Source: Rhizobium sp. LC145 (GTDB taxonomy: Bacteria > Pseudomonadota > Alphaproteobacteria > Rhizobiales > Rhizobiaceae). From it: 64,000 nucleotides of DNA. The notes under the pieces were generated by a model, which did not search any database, was not told the DNA's origin, and saw nothing but the letters and a program-made list of their open reading frames with translations. Made by a program: the position numbers and the translations under genes. Every line of letters begins with the position of its first letter. Position 1 is the stretch's first letter. Shown here in pieces: positions 59,852 through 64,000 of the stretch. The stretch covers positions 124,001-188,000 of the forward strand of contig NZ_LBHV01000010.1 of NCBI RefSeq assembly GCF_001005825.1. The letters are read 5' to 3'.

Positions 59852-61033
59852 TCAGCCTATGAGGCTGGTGTCCGGTTTCTGTACCAGCAGCATGGTCGAC
59901 GTATTGCCGAGGATGCGGTCGTTGGAGATCATCAACTGCGCCGAATGGGCGTCACGCAGATGCCGACCGAGGCTATAGGGCGTGCCGTTCTTGTAGCCCA
60001 TGATGCCGCAGATCATCATCGCCTGGTTGATGATGGTCAGGATCATCTCCGACGAGGCGAGCTTCACGTTGTTCATGGCGATCGCGAAACCCATGGAGGA
60101 AAGCCGGTCCGGATCAACCTTGGCATCGGCATAGGCTTTCAGGCCCGAAAGCAGGTTGGATTTCAGGAGCTGCAGCAGGTTCGAGGCTTCGGCGAGCCGA
60201 AGCGCACCGGGAGGCGTCTGGCCGTTCGCCTTGCGGGCGGCGGCGCGCACGAAGGATTGCGCCCGGGCGACCGCATCGGCGGCAATCCCGTACCACACCG
60301 CGCTCCAGAGAAGGTGGGAGCTTGCGAGCATGCTCTGCGCGGCGATCTCGGCGAAAGGCTTCGGGAACATCTGTACCGCTGGCGCTTCGCCCTTGAAGAG
60401 GAAGCCGTCCGAACAGGTGCCGCGCATGCCGAGCGTGTCCCAGTCGACGGTCTTTTGAAGCGTGTACTGACCTTTCCTGAAGACGGTCATCACCTGGTCG
60501 CTCGGCGCGGCATCCTTGTGAGCGCGCGAGGTGATCATGATCGCATCCGCATGGGCGCCATAGGAGATGACGGTCGCGTCTTTTTCGAGCCGGCAGGTGT
60601 CGCCGTCGATCTCGATCGCGCAGATGGAATTGCGCAGATTGCCGCCGATGCCGCCCTCAGTCGTCGCCGAGGCGATCAGGAGCTGCCGGCCGGCGAGTTC
60701 GCGCATGAAATCTACGTGCCAGGCGCTTTCCCCGCCATGCTCGACGAGGCTGCAGAGCTTGATCTGGTGCATGGCGAAAACCATGGCGCTTGCGGCGCAG
60801 GCCTGGCCCAGAATGGAACAGACCTCGGCGATCTCGATCATGGTGGCACCTTCGCCGCCATGGGCGAAGGGAACCTGGATGCCGAGCAGCCGTTCGGCCT
60901 TCATCGCGTCGACCGCCTCGTGCGGAAAACGCCCTTCCACATCGACCCGGTCTGCGAATTCGGCCGCGATGGCAGCGACGCGATGCGCCCTGCCGCCGAG
61001 GCTCATGTCAGTGGCGACGGCGGCGGACGTCAT
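59852..61033 (-). CDS. Acyl-CoA dehydrogenase-like flavoprotein
   Basis: A 393-aa protein with the three-part acyl-CoA dehydrogenase fold: helical N-terminus to about residue 115, beta domain (ASATTEGGIGGNLRNS, then WDTLGMRGTCSDGFLF) and helical C-terminus. The canonical catalytic Glu region (YEGT) is not seen; instead the end reads LRDAHSAQLMISNDRILGNTS. This resembles dehydrogenases or flavin hydroxylases acting on carrier-bound substrates. It starts on the last base of the carrier-protein stop (TGATG), so it probably oxidises the aminoacyl group on that carrier (inference). Confidence 0.85.
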   Translation of the reverse strand: MTSAAVATDMSLGGRAHRVAAIAAEFADRVDVEGRFPHEAVDAMKAERLLGIQVPFAHGGEGATMIEIAEVCSILGQACAASAMVFAMHQIKLCSLVEHGGESAWHVDFMRELAGRQLLIASATTEGGIGGNLRNSICAIEIDGDTCRLEKDATVISYGAHADAIMITSRAHKDAAPSDQVMTVFRKGQYTLQKTVDWDTLGMRGTCSDGFLFKGEAPAVQMFPKPFAEIAAQSMLASSHLLWSAVWYGIAADAVARAQSFVRAAARKANGQTPPGALRLAEASNLLQLLKSNLLSGLKAYADAKVDPDRLSSMGFAIAMNNVKLASSEMILTIINQAMMICGIMGYKNGTPYSLGRHLRDAHSAQLMISNDRILGNTSTMLLVQKPDTSLIG

Positions 61034-61284
61034 CAGGCGACCTCGCGGGCTTTCAGGATCATGGAGACCGTCTCTTCGATCGCTGCGATGCTGGCGAAGG
61101 ACTTGCGGTTCAGGAGATTATCGGGAAATTCGATATCGAAGGCTTCCTCGATGCCGAGCATGAGCTGCACGGAGGCGAAGGAGGAAAGGCCGGCGGCATA
61201 AAGATCGGCGCTGTCTTCCAGTTCGGTAACGGCTACCGGAAGGCCGCCCAGCCGTCCCAGCAGTTCGCGAATAGTCTGGTTCAT
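61033..61284 (-). CDS. Acyl carrier protein partner of the ligase
   Basis: An 83-aa carrier protein from the ATG at 61284 (MNQTIRELLGRLGG); another ATG lies directly before it, and GGGGA serves both. The phosphopantetheine site is GLSSFASVQLM, with Ser35 in the position of the DSL serine and Ser replacing the usual Asp. EEAFDIEFPDNLLN is the usual helix III region. It leads the operon with the acyl-CoA dehydrogenase-like protein and the ligase, and is distinct from the fatty acid AcpP. Confidence 0.9.
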   Translation of the reverse strand: MNQTIRELLGRLGGLPVAVTELEDSADLYAAGLSSFASVQLMLGIEEAFDIEFPDNLLNRKSFASIAAIEETVSMILKAREVA

Positions 61285-61459
61285 CATGAAATCCCCGAGA
61301 GTTTTGCTGCGCTCATCGCTGACAGCCATGTTTAAGCGGGAAAGCGTAATAATCGGCTAAGGAAGATGGTGAAGCCGAGGCTGCGGGATTCGATAGAATC
61401 CGATTCTTTCGCTTGCGCTTGACAAGTGCCGTGGTCGGGTTTTTGATGTGCGCCATTCA

Positions 61460-61550
61460 CCAGGGGGGTCCCGGCAAGGGGCTGAGATACTGCTAGAGCG
61501 CGCAGTGACCCGTTGAACCTGATCCAGTTCATACTGGCGTAGGGACGGTG
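61460..61550 (+). ncRNA. TPP riboswitch (THI box) of thiC
   Basis: It has GGGG then GGCTGAGATACTGC (61480-61493), then GTGACCCGTTGAACCTGATC (61505-61524) and the closing ACTGGCGTAGGGA (61533-61545), all signature elements of the thiamine pyrophosphate aptamer. It lies about 110 bp before thiC, with a downstream stretch that can mask the start region. Confidence 0.95.
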
Positions 61551-61660
61551 CGAACGCTGAATGCGCCCATGGCGGGATTCCGGCCACTCGGCTCAAGGCG
61601 TTTTTCCATCATTCCAACACCGGACTGGGTCTCCAAACGTCAAACCTTGGAGCCTTGCCC

Positions 61661-63469
<1,809 letters not shown>

Positions 63470-63473
63470 GCGG

Positions 63474-64000
63474 ATGCGCCTGCTTGTAAAAGGGGCCGGC
63501 GTCGCGGGATTGACGGCGGCCCTCGAGCTTGTCCGCCGCGGCTTCGCCGTCGAGGTGGCGGAGAGGCGGAGGACGGTCGGGCTCGGCGCATCTCACTATG
63601 CCGGAGGCATGCTGGCTCCCTATTGCGAGCGGGAGGCCGCAGAGGAGGCGGTGCTGACGCTCGGCATCGATGCCGCGCGCTGGTGGGAAGAGGCTCTTCC
63701 GGGCGAGGTGGTCCGCAACGGAACGCTTGTCGTGGCTTCGGGTCGCGATCTGCCGGAACTCAATCGCTTCGCGGCCCGCACGCGCGGCTATCGTCGGGTG
63801 AGCGCTGAAGAGATCGCGGCTCTGGAGCCTGCGCTGGCCGGTCGTTTCCAGCATGGGCTGTTCTTTGCCGAGGAGGCGCACCTCGACCCGCGCCGCGCGC
63901 TGAACGGTCTTTATGAGATGCTGACGGCACGCGGAGTCGCTTTTCATCTGGGGAGCGTGGGACAGCCGCAGGAAGGACTGTTTTCCGCGGTGCTGGATTG
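63474..64000 (+). CDS. thiO: Glycine oxidase ThiO, 3' end outside window
   Basis: An FAD amino acid oxidase making the dehydroglycine used for the thiazole ring. It starts at the ATG 63474, 4 bp after the thiC stop. MRLLVKGAGVAGLTAALELVRRG is the FAD-binding GxGxxG fold. ASHYAGGMLAPYCE and the Asp in HLDPRRALNGLY are ThiO/DadA-type features. The frame is open to the window edge. Confidence 0.93.
   Translation, partial: MRLLVKGAGVAGLTAALELVRRGFAVEVAERRRTVGLGASHYAGGMLAPYCEREAAEEAVLTLGIDAARWWEEALPGEVVRNGTLVVASGRDLPELNRFAARTRGYRRVSAEEIAALEPALAGRFQHGLFFAEEAHLDPRRALNGLYEMLTARGVAFHLGSVGQPQEGLFSAVLD

Noticed and set aside
61382..61596. Leftward frame across the thiC leader
   Set aside because: The region is explained by the TPP riboswitch and its promoter.

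Overview
The window is chromosomal DNA from an alphaproteobacterium, most likely a member of the Rhizobiaceae (Rhizobium/Agrobacterium group). The evidence is the aerobic vitamin B12 gene set with cobNGHIJKLEM, the rplU-rpmA-(GNAT)2-obg-proB-proA-nadD-rsfS-rlmH-M23-ctpA order, homologues of Agrobacterium families such as Atu4866 and the amino acid:[carrier protein] ligase, and the strongly G+C-rich codon use. The species cannot be fixed from this sequence alone.

Layout. (1) 1-16850 is a cobalamin region. Two cobalamin riboswitches face away from each other: one drives cbtB-cbtA-cobO leftward, the other a DUF1636 gene, cobW, cobN, cobG, cobH, cobI and cobJ rightward, with cobL, cobE, cobM, cobA and cobB further on. 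cobK and cbiD lie on the opposite strand inside this block. CbiD is present and cobF is not seen. cobN carries an in-frame palindromic repeat. (2) 16851-21300 holds small accessory genes: two secreted proteins, two short-chain dehydrogenases, one LysR and one TetR regulator. (3) 21310-35949 is a 14.5-kb integrated island bounded by a perfect 160-bp direct repeat. Each copy is a full tRNA-Ser(CGA) transcription unit. The island carries a tyrosine integrase, a serine recombinase, a single-chain restriction-modification enzyme, a DUF429 protein, a secreted ClpP-like/PAN protein coupled to a GIY-YIG protein, a HigB toxin with a HigA-ImmA antitoxin, a HEPN protein, a very acidic small protein and an odd tRNA-like sequence. 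(4) 35950-48350 is a housekeeping block: ribosomal proteins L21/L27, two acetyltransferases, Obg, proline and NAD synthesis, ribosome silencing and 23S rRNA methylation, cell-wall and periplasmic proteases, and RppH. (5) 48400-53410 has bacterioferritin and its ferredoxin, short rhizobial genes, a three-domain protein with all its active sites degenerate, and purU. (6) 53706-61284 is a carrier-protein cluster: carrier protein, acyl-CoA dehydrogenase-like protein, amino acid:[carrier protein] ligase, DUF1839 protein and a GH2-type protein in one leftward operon, facing a two-domain alpha/beta hydrolase. (7) 61460-64000 starts the thiamine operon (TPP riboswitch, thiC, partial thiO).

How it works together. 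The B12 block makes the corrin ring from uroporphyrinogen III (cobA) through hydrogenobyrinic acid a,c-diamide (cobB), inserts cobalt (cobN with cobW), imports cobalt (cbtAB) and adenosylates (cobO), under B12 feedback by two riboswitches. The island looks like a genetic-conflict cargo element. The carrier-protein operon probably activates a small amino acid, loads it on a dedicated carrier protein and oxidises or transfers it. Its product is not known to me, and it is the best candidate here for an undescribed pathway.
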